Positions 23,404 to 35,458 are shown, numbered from the stretch's first letter. The stretch is 64,000 bases of DNA from Elephas maximus indicus (GCF_024166365.1 NC_064819.1:147522793-147586792); one strand, 5' to 3'. Translations and numbers: made by a program. Notes: a model not told the origin generated them from the sequence alone.

Positions 23404-25851
23404 GTTGCCGGGTGCCATTGAGTCGGTTCCGACTCATTGCGACCCTATGCACAACAGAACAAAACACTGCCCGGTCCTGAGCCATCCTTACAATCATTGT
23501 TATGCTTGAGCTCACTGTTGCAGCCACTGTGTCAATCCACCTCATTGAGGGTCTTCTTCTTTTTGCTGACCCTGTACTGTGCCAAGCATGATGTCCTTCT
23601 CCAGGGACTGATCCCTCCTGACAACATGTCCAAAGTATTTAAGACGCAGTCTCGCCATCCTTGCTTCTAAAGAGCATTCTGGTTGTACTTCTAAGACAGA
23701 TTTGTTCGTTCTTTTGGCAGTCCATGGTATATTCAATATTCCTCGCCAACACCACAATTCAAAGGCATCAGCTCTTCTTTGGTCTTCCTGATTCATTGTC
23801 CAACTTTCACATGCATATGATGCAATTGAAAACACCATGGCTTGGGTCAGGCACACCTTAGTCTTCAAGGTGACATCTTTGCTCTTCAACACTTTAAAGA
23901 GGTCCTTTGCAGCAGATCTACCCAATGCAATGCATCTTTTGATTTCTTGACTGCTGCTTCCATGGCTGTTGATTGTGGATCCAAGTAAAAAGAAATCCTT
24001 GACAACTTCAATCTTTTCTCCATTTATCATGATGTTGTTCATTGGTCCAGTTGTGAGGATTTTTGTTTACTTTATGTTGAGGTGTAATCCATACTGAAGG
24101 CTATGGTCTTTGATCTTCAGTAGTAAGTGCTTCAAGCCCTTTTCACTTTCAGTAAGCAAGGTTGTGTCACCTGCATAACACAGGTTGTTAATGAGTCTTC
24201 CTCAAATCCTGATGCCCCATTCTTTTTCACATAGTTCAGCTTCTCATATTATTTGCTCACCATACAGATTGAATAGGTATGGTGAAAGAATATAACCCTG
24301 ACACACACCTTTCCTGACTTTCAACCAATCAGTATCCTCTTGTTCGGCCCAAACAACTGCCTTTTGATCTATGTAAAGTTTCCTCATGAGCACAATTAAG
24401 TGTTCTGGAATCCCCATTCTTCGCAATGTTATCCATAATTTGTTATGATTCACACAGTCGAATTCCTTTGTATAGTCAATAAAACACAGGTAAACATCCT
24501 CCTGGTATTCTCTGCTTTCAGCCAGGATCCATCTGACATCAGCAATGATATCCCTGGTTCCACGTCCTCTTCTGTAACTGCCCTGAATTTCTGGCAGTTC
24601 CCTGTTGATATACTGCTGCAGCCATTTTTGAACGATCTTTTGCTTGTGTGTGATATTAATGATAATTGTTCTATAATTTCCACATTTAATTGGATCACCT
24701 TTCTTGGGAATAGGCATAAATATGGATCTCTTCCAGTCAGTTGGGCAGGAAGCTGTCTTCCATATTTCTTGGCATAGATGAGTGAGCACCTCCAGTGCTG
24801 CATCTGTTTGTTGAAACATCTCAATTGATATTCCATCTATTCCTGGAGCCTTGTTTTTCGCCAATGCCTTAAGAGCAGCTTGGACTTCTCCCTTCAGTAC
24901 CAACAGTTCCTGATCATATGCTACCTCTTGAAATGGCTGAACATCGACTAATTCTTTTTGGTATAATGACTCTGTGTATTCCTTCCATCTTCTTTTGATG
25001 CTTCCTGGGTCGTTTAATATTTTCCCCATGGAATCCTTCACTATTGCAACTCGAGGCTTGAATTTTTTCTTCAGTTCTTTCAGCTTGAGAAATGCCGAGT
25101 GTGTACTTCCCTTTTGGTTTTCCATCTCCAGCTCTTTGCACATGTCATTATAATACTTTACTTTGTCTTCTCAAGCCACCCTTTGAAATCTTCTGTTCAG
25201 TTCTTTTACTTCATCAATTCTTCCTTTTGCTTTAGCTGCTTGATATTCGAAAGCAAGTTTCAGAGTCTCCTCTGACATCCATCTTGGTCTTTTCTTTCTT
25301 TCCTGTCTTTTCAATGACCTCTTGCTTTCTTTATGTATGATGTCCTTGATGTCATTCCACAACTCGTCTGGTCTTCAGTCACTAGTATTCAATGCATCAA
25401 ATCTGTTCTTCAGATGGTCTCTAAATTCAGATAGGATATACTCAAGGTCATATTTTGGCTTTCGTGGACTTGCTCTGATTTTCTTTAGTTTCAGCTTGAA
25501 CTTGCATATAAGCAGTTGATGGTTTGTTCCATAGTCGGCCCCTGGCCTTGTTCTAACTGATGATATTGAGCTTTTCCACCATCTCTTTCCACAGATGTAG
25601 TCAATTTGATTTCTGTGTGTTCCCTCTGGTGAGGTTCATGTGTATAGTCACCGTTTATGTTGGTGAAAGAAGGTATTTGCAATGAAGAAGTTGCTGGTCT
25701 TGCAAAATTCTATCATTCGATCTCCAGCATTATTTCTATCACCAAGGCCATATTTTCCAACTATTGATCCTTCTTCTTTGTTTCCAATTTTGACATTCCA
25801 ATCATCAGTAATTATCAATGCATCTTGATTGCATGTTCGATCAATTTCAGA
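23404..25851 (-). mobile_element. RTE-clade LINE (RTE1_LA-like), 5'-truncated, decayed
   Basis: 2.45 kb, flanked by CTGTTTCATT at 23394-23403 and 25852-25861, a 10-bp target duplication. Reading on the minus strand: the last part of the endonuclease domain (about 25851-25500, DWNVKIG and FFIANTFFHQHKR), a linker, the reverse transcriptase (25143-24244 with PIPKKGDPIKCGNYRTI, motif A FIDYTKEFDCVNHNK, motif B VCQGYILSPYLFNLY), motif C near 24170, and the C-terminal region (24042-23542, ACESWTMNQEDQRRADAF). The 3' tail (23404-23460) is shared with the SINEs. Broken: frame changes between blocks, motif C reads YAGD instead of YADD, and the 5' half is missing. Such elements copy by target-primed reverse transcription. 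The name follows the elephant RTE; no database was searched. Confidence 0.92.
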
Positions 25852-25861
25852 CTGTTTCATT

Positions 25862-26219
25862 AGATGAGGAAAATATGGTTATTAAGATTTTAAATAAATT
25901 GGGTCCTCACTAATAAAATTCATTAAGCCTCTTAAATTAAACTTCCACCTATTTACAAGGTAATTTCAAATAACTAAATCTAGTATTAATGGAGAGGATA
26001 TGCCATGGAGAGTGGATTTTGGAGCATATTATTTCTCACAGAAAGAACACTACCAAGGACCACTTGTTTGCCTGGGGACAGGAACCTCCATTGTAAATTC
26101 ACCATTGGAGACAGAGAGAAGACTCCTGAGGTGTCTGGAGCCCCTAGACCTTTCAATCAGACCTCTGCAGGCTAGAACAGCTTCAGCCAGCAATACGTTC
26201 TGGCTGGCCTAATTAAACC
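25862..26219. other. Intergenic, nothing recognised
   Basis: No repeat or gene signature seen. Confidence 0.4.
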
Positions 26220-26545
26220 CAGGCTTAGTCTCCTAGTGCTGCCATAACAAAAAATATCACAAGTAGGTGGTTTTAAAGAACAGGAGATTATTTTCTTACA
26301 GTTCTGGAAGCTAGAAGTCGAATTCAAGTTGTTGGCTCTAGGGGAAGGTTCTTTGTTTCTTTCAGCTTCTAGTACCTGCCAAAAATCCTTGGGATTCTTG
26401 GGCTTGTAGATACATTTGTCTCCATCTTCACATGGCATCTGCCCTGTGTGTACCTGTGTTTATTCTGTTCTTTTTATAAGACACCACTCAGAAGGGATTA
26501 GGTTTTAGGACCCATTCTGATCCAGTATGAATTCATTAACATAAC
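26220..26545 (-). mobile_element. MLT1/MaLR-like LTR
   Basis: cttagtctcctagtgctgcc, tacagttctggaagctagaa and tttttataagacaccactca match the antisense MLT1-type LTR. Confidence 0.7.
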
Positions 26546-26570
26546 AAAAGAAAATACCTTTTTCCATATT

Positions 26571-26727
26571 TAAAAAAAACCCATTGCCAGTGGAGTCGTC
26601 CGACTCACAGCGACCCTATAGGACAGAGTAGAACTACCCCATAGGGTTGCCAAGGAGCGGTTGGTGGATTTGAACTGTGGACCTTTTGGTTAGCACCCGA
26701 GCTCTTAACCACTGAGCCACCACACTT
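26571..26727 (-). mobile_element. AfroSINE, minus strand
   Basis: ggacagagtagaactacccc, ggaccttttggttagcaccc and cttaaccactgagccaccac, with an A-rich tail end at 26571. Confidence 0.9.
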
Positions 26728-26894
26728 ATAGGTACACGAGTTAAGATTTCAACATTACTTTTAGGGAGACAAATAATTCATAATGAACCCCTACTCACTC
26801 ATTCTGATCACTGGAGGTATTTAGAAGCCACCCTACTGGGAAGCTCACCTAGAAAATGGTGACTCTGTTTGCAGACAGTTAATGCCTTGCCTTG

Positions 26895-27145
26895 GGAGGC
26901 AGTATGGCCTCAGTTGAGAGCATAGGTTCTGGGCCCCATTACCTGAGCTCAAATCTCAGCAGTCATTTGGGATCTGGGACTGTAAGACCTGGAGTAAGTT
27001 GCTCAGGTTTTTTGTGCCAGTTTTCTCATCTGTAAAATGAAAATAATAATCAAACCTTCTTCAGGGGTTCTTATGAGGATTACATGTCTTGAAGTCCTTA
27101 GATCAGCGCTGGATACATAGGAAGCCTTTAGTAAATGCTAACTTT
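26895..27145 (+). mobile_element. MIR relic
   Basis: gagagcataggttctgggcc, tttctcatctgtaaaatgaa and gcgctggatacataggaagc follow the sense MIR order. Confidence 0.85.
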
Positions 27146-27312
27146 GAGGAAGAGGTTGATGTTTGGAGTTGATTATTCAGAATTGACAGGAGAGTTCTGG
27201 TTTCATACATTCAGTGTTATAAAAGGGACCCGTTATATCAATATAGCAGGCTGGGTCATGGTAGTCAAGGCCCAAAAACTTGACCTTTTATGCCATGAAG
27301 TCTCTTGGAATA

Positions 27313-27450
27313 ATACTTCTCAAACTTTAATGTGCCTACTAATCACCTGGAGGATCTCATTAAAATGCAGATTCTGATTCAGCAGGTCTGGGGCAGGGCC
27401 TGAAATTCTGCGTTTCTAATGCTGCTAGTCCTCAGACTACTCTTTAAGTA
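27313..27450 (+). mobile_element. MER5A-like hAT transposon
   Basis: aatcacctggaggatctcat, ttctgattcagcaggtctgg and ggcctgaaattctgcgtttc are diagnostic of MER5A. Confidence 0.85.
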
Positions 27451-27544
27451 AAAAAGGACTTAAACTTCTTAAAGAGATTGGCCTGGCAACCTACTGGGTA
27501 TCCATATTTATAATAACATAATTATTTAGTAACTGCAAAGCTAT

Positions 27545-27750
27545 ACGGCATGGAGTTTAAATGTAGAACCTTTAGAATTAGACAAACCTCTATTGTAGTT
27601 TTGAGTATAGCACTTACTAGCTATGTGACCTTAGACAAATTATTTAATGTGCTCAAGCCTCAATTCTACATATGTAAAGTGGGAATAATGGTACGTAGTT
27701 TACTCAGCTGTAGACATTACTGTGTGAGTTAATGAGCTGAAACACTTAAG
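27545..27750 (+). mobile_element. MIR relic
   Basis: cttactagctatgtgacctt and gtaaagtgggaataatggta in sense order. Confidence 0.85.
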
Positions 27751-28005
27751 ACAGGAGATCCCAGACTCCTGGTACTAAAGAAGTGATCCATGGACCTGTA
27801 ATGGTGGGTGATTCTGAGCTGGAAAGGTATATCTAGGAGACCCATTCTATATCCCTTGGTGTTTTTTAAAGGGAATGAATAATGTCAACCAAGATTTGCA
27901 TGTGCCTGCCGTGCCCTTTCCCTCCAACATAAACAAGACATCCCAGTAAAAGTGTGTCACATCACATAGCTTGTCTGGACTTGCTCCTTGAATTTCAACC
28001 TTAAA

Positions 28006-28200
28006 ACAAAAACAGTTGCCGTCTAGTTAATTCCAACTCATGGAGACCCCATGTGTGCAGAGTAGAGCTGCACTCCATAGGGTTTTCAAGACTGTGACCT
28101 TTCGCAAGCAGATCACCAGACCTTTCTTCTGAGGTGTCTCTGGGTGGGTTCAAACCACCAAACTTTAACTAATTAACTGTTTGACCACCCAGGGACTCCT
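28006..28200 (-). mobile_element. AfroSINE, long form, minus strand
   Basis: gttgccgtctagttaattcc, ccagacctttcttctgaggt, accacccagggactcc. Perfect 16-bp target duplication at 27990-28005 and 28201-28216 (GAATTTCAACCTTAAA). Confidence 0.92.
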
Positions 28201-28216
28201 GAATTTCAACCTTAAA

Positions 28217-28305
28217 CCAAAAAACCCAAACCTGTTGCCGTCGACTCAATTCCAACTCATAACTGCGCTATAGGACAGAGTAGAACTGCCCCATAGGACT
28301 TCAAG
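28217..28305 (-). mobile_element. AfroSINE, common form, 5'-truncated, minus strand
   Basis: gttgccgtcgactcaattcc to ccataggacttcaag: only the tail half. It is followed at 28306-28319 by a third copy of GAATTTCAACCTTA, so it used the same target as its neighbour. Confidence 0.88.
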
Positions 28306-28886
28306 GAATTTCAACCTTACCCACTGTTGATTCTCTAGGCCAAGAACTTTGCTATCCATTGTCTTGTTTCCATCTTTTCCTCACCACTCCCACTGTCATC
28401 CTTCTGCTGAGACTGACTTCTCCTGAGGACAGTTTGGCTCTCTGTTCCAGCTGAACTGATCTCATTACTTTGTATTCACCTCCCCACTCCCACCACAATG
28501 ACCCTGTTACCCCAGACAAGCATGTATTTTGGGGTATTTCTGATCCCCAGTAATACCATAGATTACATGCCGTATTTTAGTAACGCAAGCTATAAACTGC
28601 TTATATTTTATATTTGACTGACACATGGCTACTAAATGTCTGCAGAAGATAAATGAAAGTGAAGGAATGGTTTTTGCAAGGCAAGTTATGAGCCCTCTCC
28701 CACCTGGTTGGCTTCTACTCATTGCATTGGGTTTGCCTTAAAACCAAAGCTGACTGACTAATCCATTCTGATTGTGAACTATTCTCAAGAAATAGATTCT
28801 AAAGAGCACATGCAATCCATTATAAAAATTTTACCTCAGTTAATTTAGCACACCTAAATCTATGCTACTTACATAAGTATAAACCG

Positions 28887-29036
28887 ACCAAACCCATTGC
28901 TGTTGAGTCGATTCCAACTCATAGAGACCCTATAGGACAGTGTAGAACTGCCCAATAGGATTTCCGAGGAGCAGCTGGTAGATTCGAACTGCCAACATTT
29001 TGGTTAGCAGCTTCTAACCACTGCACCATAGATTCC
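28887..29036 (-). mobile_element. AfroSINE, common form, minus strand
   Basis: gctgttgagtcgattccaac, gtgtagaactgcccaatagg, ttttggttagcagcttctaa. Head end is worn. Confidence 0.9.
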
Positions 29037-29445
29037 CCTTAATTTTGGAAGCTACTTACAGTATACTTGCTGAAAGGTTTTGCAAGAAATTTTCAGTAAA
29101 GTGTATTTTCTACAGTGATATATCCTGCATTAATTCTTTATTAAGCAGGAAATAAGCTCAATGTGCCATATTGTCCTTGAGATTTTGATATGTCTTTATT
29201 TTGATATGTCTTTATGTTTCCATTGCTAGGTCTCATGAAGGCTTTTTAAAATTTTAATTCAAATTAATTCAAACTTCTGCTCTGAACTATGTGCCCTATC
29301 ACTTTGAATACAGATGACACGGATTTATAAAATTACACAAAAATTATAATGTTGGACCATGACACAAATTTTACATAAATTGACTGTATATTTCATCCCA
29401 AGACCAAATACATATACACACGTTTGGCATTACTGTAATACACTT

Positions 29446-29955
29446 AGTCATTTAGTACTGCCATAACAGAAATACCATAAGTGGATGGCTTTAACAAAGA
29501 GAAATTTATTCTCTCACAGTCTAATAGGTTACAAGTCCAAATTCAGAGCGTTGGCTCCAGGGGAAGGCTTTCTCTCTCTGTCAGCTCTGGAGGAAAGTCC
29601 TTATCCTCAATCTTACCCTGGTCGAGGAGCTCCTCAGGTGCAGGGACTCCAGGTCCAAAGGATGCACTCTGCTCCTGGTGCTGCTTTCTTGGTGGTATGA
29701 GGTCCCCAACTCTCTGCTTGCTTCCCTTTCCTTTTATCTCTTGAGAGATAAAAGGTGGTGCAGGCCACATCCCAGGGAAACTCCCTTTACCTTGGATCGG
29801 GAAGAAGACCTGGGTATGGGTGTTACAATCCCACCCTAATCCTCTCAACATAAAATTACAATCACAAAATGGAGAACCACCACACAATACTGGGAAGCAT
29901 GGCCTAACCAAGTTGATACATACATTTTGCAGGGGACAGAATTCAATCCATGACA
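29446..29955 (-). mobile_element. Solo LTR, MaLR/ERVL-like afrotherian family, copy 1
   Basis: Same family as 37417-37908: aataccataagtggatggct, ggctttctctctctgtcagc, and end ggacagaattcaatccatga. Minus orientation. Target duplication unclear. A 151-codon antisense frame at 29543-29998 is the LTR itself, not a gene. Confidence 0.75.
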
Positions 29956-31780
29956 TACATTCCTGTGGGAAAAAAGGAAGCTTCCTATAAAATATCACTT
30001 AATTTAGTATATTTCCAAAATCACTTGAACAAGAGTCTCAAAACTTGGGTCATATTGCTGCATTCAACAATGATGATGTGACCTTATCCTTTCTCTATTA
30101 CATTTTCTCTATCTAAAAACTAGGGATGCAGTTTTTATTATTTACAGACCGTCGGAGGAAAATATCGGCTTAAAAACTATTATATCAGGATTCTGACTCC
30201 TTTCCTTCTGGCTTGCAGGTGCAAAAGACCAGAGCTAGAGTTGAGGAGGTTGGTGAAGTGGGGTACAGTAAGGGGGGGGGGTTCACTGGTACGCTGGTAA
30301 ACAGTCTTTGAGAAAAAATAAAAAAAGCCCTGATTTGTAGCATTTGCCAATTTCCATGGTATAAATAATCCTACCACGGCTAATTTCAAGTTACCCATGG
30401 TTTAACAAGCAGCTATCCAAATTCCTGAAAAGTTCTCAATCTGTTATTAGCTGGCCCTAGCACACCACTGGATTTCAATGTACAAATAATCAAGGTTCTT
30501 GTGACACCAAGGAGGTGAACATGATAGTGGAAATTACTCCATTTAGCCTTAAAATTCATCCCCTATTACACCTGTGCCATAGGTAACACGCACGCATGCA
30601 TGTACACAGAAGTCTTTGAGCTTTTAAAAGAAAGGGCCAAAAAATTTAGTAACTCCTCACACAAAACTAGGATTATGATTGAACTGTCAAAGTCATTTGA
30701 TTAGAATTCATGTCCACGTGATTACAAGTTTCCTAATTCTGATTTTAGATATTTATATCTGTGTAAGAGTGGGCAAAAAAAAAAAAAAAAAAACCCAACA
30801 ATTATTAGACACATAACCATGATTCATTTCCCAAGGTGCATATTTAAAAACAGGTAGCCATTTCCCTTTTTCTCTACCTCCTACTCCATCCTAACGTTAC
30901 CCTAACCCAATCTTCATCATAATTAATACAACTATGAATTTTTCATCAAAATAACATAGCATTTAAAGTTATCAGGAAAACATACAGTAACCTCTACCCT
31001 CAAGATCGTAAGACTCCGTGGGATGGATTTGTGATTATGCAATGTTTCTTGCTATTCCTGTAAATTCTAAAAGGGTCGGAATTCTAGCAACATGTCACTA
31101 AGTTTGCCCCTTTTGTTCGAGAGATTGCCTAGCAAAACTAGGGAAGTCCCAAATTTTCTTCTGTGTTGTATTTTTGTAAAATTTTAGGGTTCTGATTTTT
31201 TAAGTGAAAAGTTTGGAAATTTTTGTCCAAGATCATTTCCTTAGCAGCTGTGTTCAGATGCTTTGATGTTATGAGCGTATGGGTTTGGATAATGTCTATT
31301 AAAAACTTATTTTCAATCAGATTTGACCTGTTAAAATCAGAGGAGGTATTTAATTGCTTAAAATGTTCACTCGAAGAAATGAAATGACTTTATTACATGA
31401 AATTATTGTTCTTTAAGTCCTTGTACACTTTTAAGTTTATAATTGATGTGTAGATGTAATAGAAACAATTTTAAATACAGCTTATTTTCTACAAATAGAT
31501 TTATAAAGTTTAGGTCAGATTCATTATATGCTTTTATCCAAAGTATTATTATTTCTGATCCTGTGACAGTCAGTTTAAAAATGAATGGAAGGTAGCATAG
31601 GTGAGAAGATTGCCTAACACAGAACTTGAATTCCATATGATGTGGAAAATTCTCTCCTCATCAGATTGATATGGATTGGGGTTTTATTTTGTTTTTGTTT
31701 TTTTGCACCTAAACCATTTCATATGGACAAGTGTGTAAAAATTGAATTCCACTTAACAAACATTTATGAACATCTATTAG
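29956..31780. other. Intergenic, nothing firmly recognised
   Basis: AT-rich with an A run at 30777-30792 and a G run at 30273-30281. No gene or clear repeat. Confidence 0.45.
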
Positions 31781-31943
31781 GAAACCCTGGTGGCGTAATG
31801 GTTAAGAGCTACAACTGCTAACCAAACGGCCAGCTGTTCGAATCCACCAGGCATTTCTTGGAAACCCTGTGGGGCAATTCTATTCTGTCCTATAGGGACA
31901 CTATGAGTCAGAATCAACTTGACGGCAACCTGTTTGTTTTGGG
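31781..31943 (+). mobile_element. AfroSINE, common form
   Basis: Head gaaaccctggtggcgtaatg, B-box-like gctgttcgaatcc, tail ctatgagtcagaatcaactt. Confidence 0.92.
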
Positions 31944-31982
31944 TTTATTGCAGTTTGGGTGCTAACAACAACAATAAATACT

Positions 31983-32190
31983 AAAGCCAGTTGCCATCAA
32001 GTTGATTCCAAGTCATGGCCACCCCATGTGTGTCAGAGCAAACTGTGCTCCATAGGGTTTTCAATCGCTGATTTTTCAGATGTAGATTGCCAGGTCTTTC
32101 TTCTGAGGTACCTCTGGGTGGACTCAAACCACCAATCTTTTGGTTAGCAGCCTAGTGCATTAACTGTTTGTACCACCCAGGGACTCCAGT
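31983..32190 (-). mobile_element. AfroSINE, long form, minus strand
   Basis: gttgccatcaagttgattcc, gccaggtctttcttctgagg, taccacccagggactcc. Target duplication ATAAATACT at 31974-31982 and 32191-32199. Confidence 0.92.
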
Positions 32191-32219
32191 ATAAATACTT
32201 ATATGACATTTTCTGGAGA

Positions 32220-32543
32220 AGATTTCGTGCTTTGGCAAGGGAGAAAGGGCTAAATAAATGATAAAGTATACTCAAAGTGGTATGAAAGCATAGTGGGAGA
32301 AGAAAGACTGGGCCAGGGTTAGCCTAAGAAAAGGAGATTTTAAGCTAAGCCTTGGAGCCTGATAAGAAGTTGAGCAGATTATCAGATGGATAAGAATAGG
32401 ATTAGGGGATAGCAAAGGCAGGGTTTCAAAACATTTGAAAAACATCTATTCTTCCACTGTGACTGGAGGAAGTAGAAGAGAGAGGGGCAGGAAATGAAGT
32501 TGGAAAAGTAGTCTGGGACCAGGTTGGGAAGAGTCTTGAGTAC
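32220..32543 (-). mobile_element. L2 relic
   Basis: aagactgggccagggttagc-like text and gggaagagtcttgagtac end match the antisense L2 body; diverged. Confidence 0.5.
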
Positions 32544-32985
32544 TGTATTAGTTTTCTATAGCTGCTGTAACAAATTACCACAAACTTAATCGCTCAAAAG
32601 AATACAAATTTAATCTCTTACAATTCTGAAGGTCAGAAGTCCAAAATAAGTCTTAAGTGGCTAAAATCAAGGTGTTGGTAGGACTAATTCCTTCTGGAAG
32701 CTCCAGGGGAGAATCTGTCCCTTGCCTCTTCCAGGTTCTAGAGGCCACTTGCATTCCTTGGCTCATGGCTCTGTCGTCACATCACTCCAACCTCTTGCTT
32801 CTGTCCTCACATCTTCTAGTGCTGATCTTTATCCTCCTGCTTCCCTTTTATAAGCACCCCTGTGATTACACTGGGCCCACCCAGATAATCCAGGATAATC
32901 TTTCATTTTAAGATTCTTAATCACATCTGCAAAATCTGTTTGACCACGGAAGGTGTCATAGTCGCAGACTCCAGGGAGTAGGATC
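32544..32985 (-). mobile_element. MLT1-like LTR, truncated
   Basis: tgtattagttttctatagct, acaattctgaaggtcagaag and cttttataagcacccctgtg fit the antisense MLT1 LTR. The far end is lost at an RTE fragment. Confidence 0.75.
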
Positions 32986-32989
32986 TTTG

Positions 32990-33230
32990 TTGTTGTTGTT
33001 AGGTTCCGTTAAGTTGGTTCCAACTAATAGTGACCCTATGTACAACAGAACAAAACACTGCCCAGACCTGTGCCATCCTCATGATCATTGTTATGCTTCA
33101 GCCCATTGTTGCAGCCACTGTGTCAGTCCATCTCATTGAGGGTCTTCCTCTTTTTCACTGACCTTCCACTTTACCAAGCATGATATCCTTCTCCAGGGAC
33201 TGGTCCCTCCTGATAACATGCCTAAAATAT
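32990..33230 (-). mobile_element. RTE LINE 3' end with (CAA)n tail
   Basis: Tail (TTG)n at 32990-33000 on the + strand, then gttccgttaagttggttcca and the same text as 23430-23640 (cactgcccagacctgtgcca, tctcattgagggtcttcctc). Confidence 0.88.
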
Positions 33231-33249
33231 GTGACAGTATCTTTGGAGG

Positions 33250-33825
33250 GCTGTTATTCATCTTTCCACAGGTACCATGCTGTGGAGTGTAAACGTATCT
33301 TTAGAATTATTGAGAACTTATAGGTTCCTAAACGTATGTCGACTTGGTCAGATTTTCACTTTAGGAAGATAACAATGTCTGTAGAGTGGAGGACAAGACT
33401 CTGGACAAGTCCACATGGCAGATGGTGAGAACCTGGAACTGGGAAGGGGACAGTGGGGATGGAGAAAAGGGGACTTAAAACAGTCATAGCAGAATATGAA
33501 TTTTTTTTTTTGACTATAAAATTTAACTTTGTTCTTTTTTCCCCTTTCTTTACTAATTAGAGGGATAGAACGTGATTATTTTCTCTTACCCCCTGGGAGG
33601 TTAGGTTTCAAAGACTGAGCCCTCCATGCCCTTGAAGAAACAGACATGACTATTTCAGCTGCTTTTGATTTAGACTCTAGATTTAACTAGCCATTGAGGT
33701 CTGTTGTGAGACAGCACAGGGCACAGAGAGGGATAAAGAGATTGTGGAGATGGCGAAGTCTGAAGGGAAATGAACCAAGAGATGAGCAATACTGGATGAG
33801 GCCCCAGGACAGGGGCAGATTAGTC
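33250..33825. other. Intergenic, nothing recognised
   Basis: T run at 33501-33511. No repeat signature. Confidence 0.4.
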
Positions 33826-33829
33826 AATA

Positions 33830-34130
33830 GGCAAGGTAAGCACAGTGCTTACTTTGCTTACCAGATCATCTCTAGTGAACAATTTCACATTTCTCATCAC
33901 ATCAAAGATTCTGCTTCTAGGTATGGCTGGCATCTATCTCTCTCCCAACCCCACTACACCTTCCTACAGAACAGAAGCCTGTTTTCAAATTTACAGTCCC
34001 TGAGAGGTGCCAATGACCCAGTAAGTAAGGTAAACACAGGCTTACTTGTGCTTACTTACTAATCTGTAGTGAACAATTTCACATGGGTTTCACTACATGT
34101 GATCTGGTAAGCAAGGTAAGCACAGTGGCT
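33830..34130. repeat. Repeated palindromic GTAAGCAC block
   Basis: GTAAGCAC at 33836 pairs with GTGCTTAC ending 33852 (1-base centre). ggtaagca and tgcttacc flank it, and a related block with tagtgaacaatttcacat recurs near 34073, with ggtaagcaaggtaagcacag near 34110. No family identified. Confidence 0.65.
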
Positions 34131-34249
34131 ATGGGATAATCCACCCTGCCCCAGAAGCCTGGGAATTGATCTGGAGGAAGTGGGTCAAAAAGGGGAATAG
34201 CCCAGAGCCAGGAAAGTGGGCCTAAGGAAGAACTTGAGTCCTCTTCTCT

Positions 34250-34640
34250 GATGGCCCAGCTTTCACTGAGCAAGAACCTCCTGTAGAGTCATTTCATTTT
34301 CCTCCTGGCACACTCTCCAGCTCACTGGCATCTAAATGGGATCACGTGAGTGGTTCTGGCCAATGGAATGTGGATGGAAGTAATGAGTGCCACTTTCAGG
34401 CCTGGAACATGAGAAACCAACTATGCCTGATCCTGCTTTCCCTTTCCCTGCACCCCAGGGATTAAAAGTGTGAAGACATTAAGTTACAGGATGAGAAGAA
34501 CTTGGAGGACACCTGCCCTGGAAAGCTACCTAATAAGGAACATCTGCACTTCACTTTGCATGAGTGGGAAATAAACTTTTATTGTGTTAAGACACTGAAA
34601 TTTGGGGTTTGTTTGTTAACATAGCCTAGGCTAGCCTATT
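34250..34640 (+). mobile_element. Old LTR-like repeat, family shared with 47310-47690
   Basis: tctggccaatggaatgtgga, gagtgccactttcaggcctg and aaataaacttttattgtgtt near the end are typical of an old LTR ending in a poly(A) signal. Family name uncertain. Confidence 0.5.
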
Positions 34641-35217
34641 AGGAGTAAAATGCCAGTTGATTCTTTCCTTAGTCCTTGAGAGGACTCTGGGGCACCAGCA
34701 CTGTATCAAGTGTACAGCAGGAATGACATATTGGTAAGAAAGACTTTCTGGGATTCCCTCTGATTCTCTTCTGGTTACACCTCCACCGCACCCTGGATTC
34801 CACTGGGCCCAAAGGGAGTCACATTCTAGACATCTAGTAGGGTAGTGGGGTGGTGGAAAGGCCTAGCACCTGTACTTAGGGGAAATGAACTGTACATGCA
34901 AGATCTGTACATGTAAGGGAACCCTAAGATGAGACAGCAGTTGCTGATACCTCAATTACACATTATTTTTCTAATGTTTAAAATTAGAATGAACAGGACC
35001 CACATAAATGCTGTTGACCACTTCCATGGGCATGATACCTGAAACTAACTTTGTTCAGTATCTACTCTGTTTTAGCTTGGGGTCCGTCTAAAAGCAGAAT
35101 CTGAATCGAGGACTTGTGTGCAGGTGGCTTATTTGGCATGTGCTCTTAGGGAGTAAGGGTAAGGGACCAGAAACTGTAACACGGAGAAGAAGAAGAAACG
35201 ACTACAACAGCACTTTT

Positions 35218-35440
35218 TTAACTGAAGTAGAATATATATAACAAAACATTTGCTATTTCGACCATTTTTACGTGTACATTTCAGTGACATTAATTACGTT
35301 CACCCTCTGTGCAACTGTGACCACTGTTTCCAAATTTTTTCATCACCCTTAACAGAAATTCAGTGCCCCTTAAACACTGTTTCCCTCTTCCCATTGCACC
35401 TGATAACGACTACTACAAGGGTATTTTATCAAATTATTCA
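35218..35440 (+). mobile_element. Old L1M 3' UTR fragment
   Basis: gaagtagaatatatataaca, ccatttttacgtgtacattt and atcacccttaacagaaattc match the old mammalian L1 3' region. Confidence 0.6.
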
Positions 35441-35458
35441 CCACTATGGGCAGCTTGT

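Noticed and set aside
29543-29998. 151-codon antisense open frame
   Set aside because: It lies almost wholly within the MaLR-like LTR and has no protein family features.
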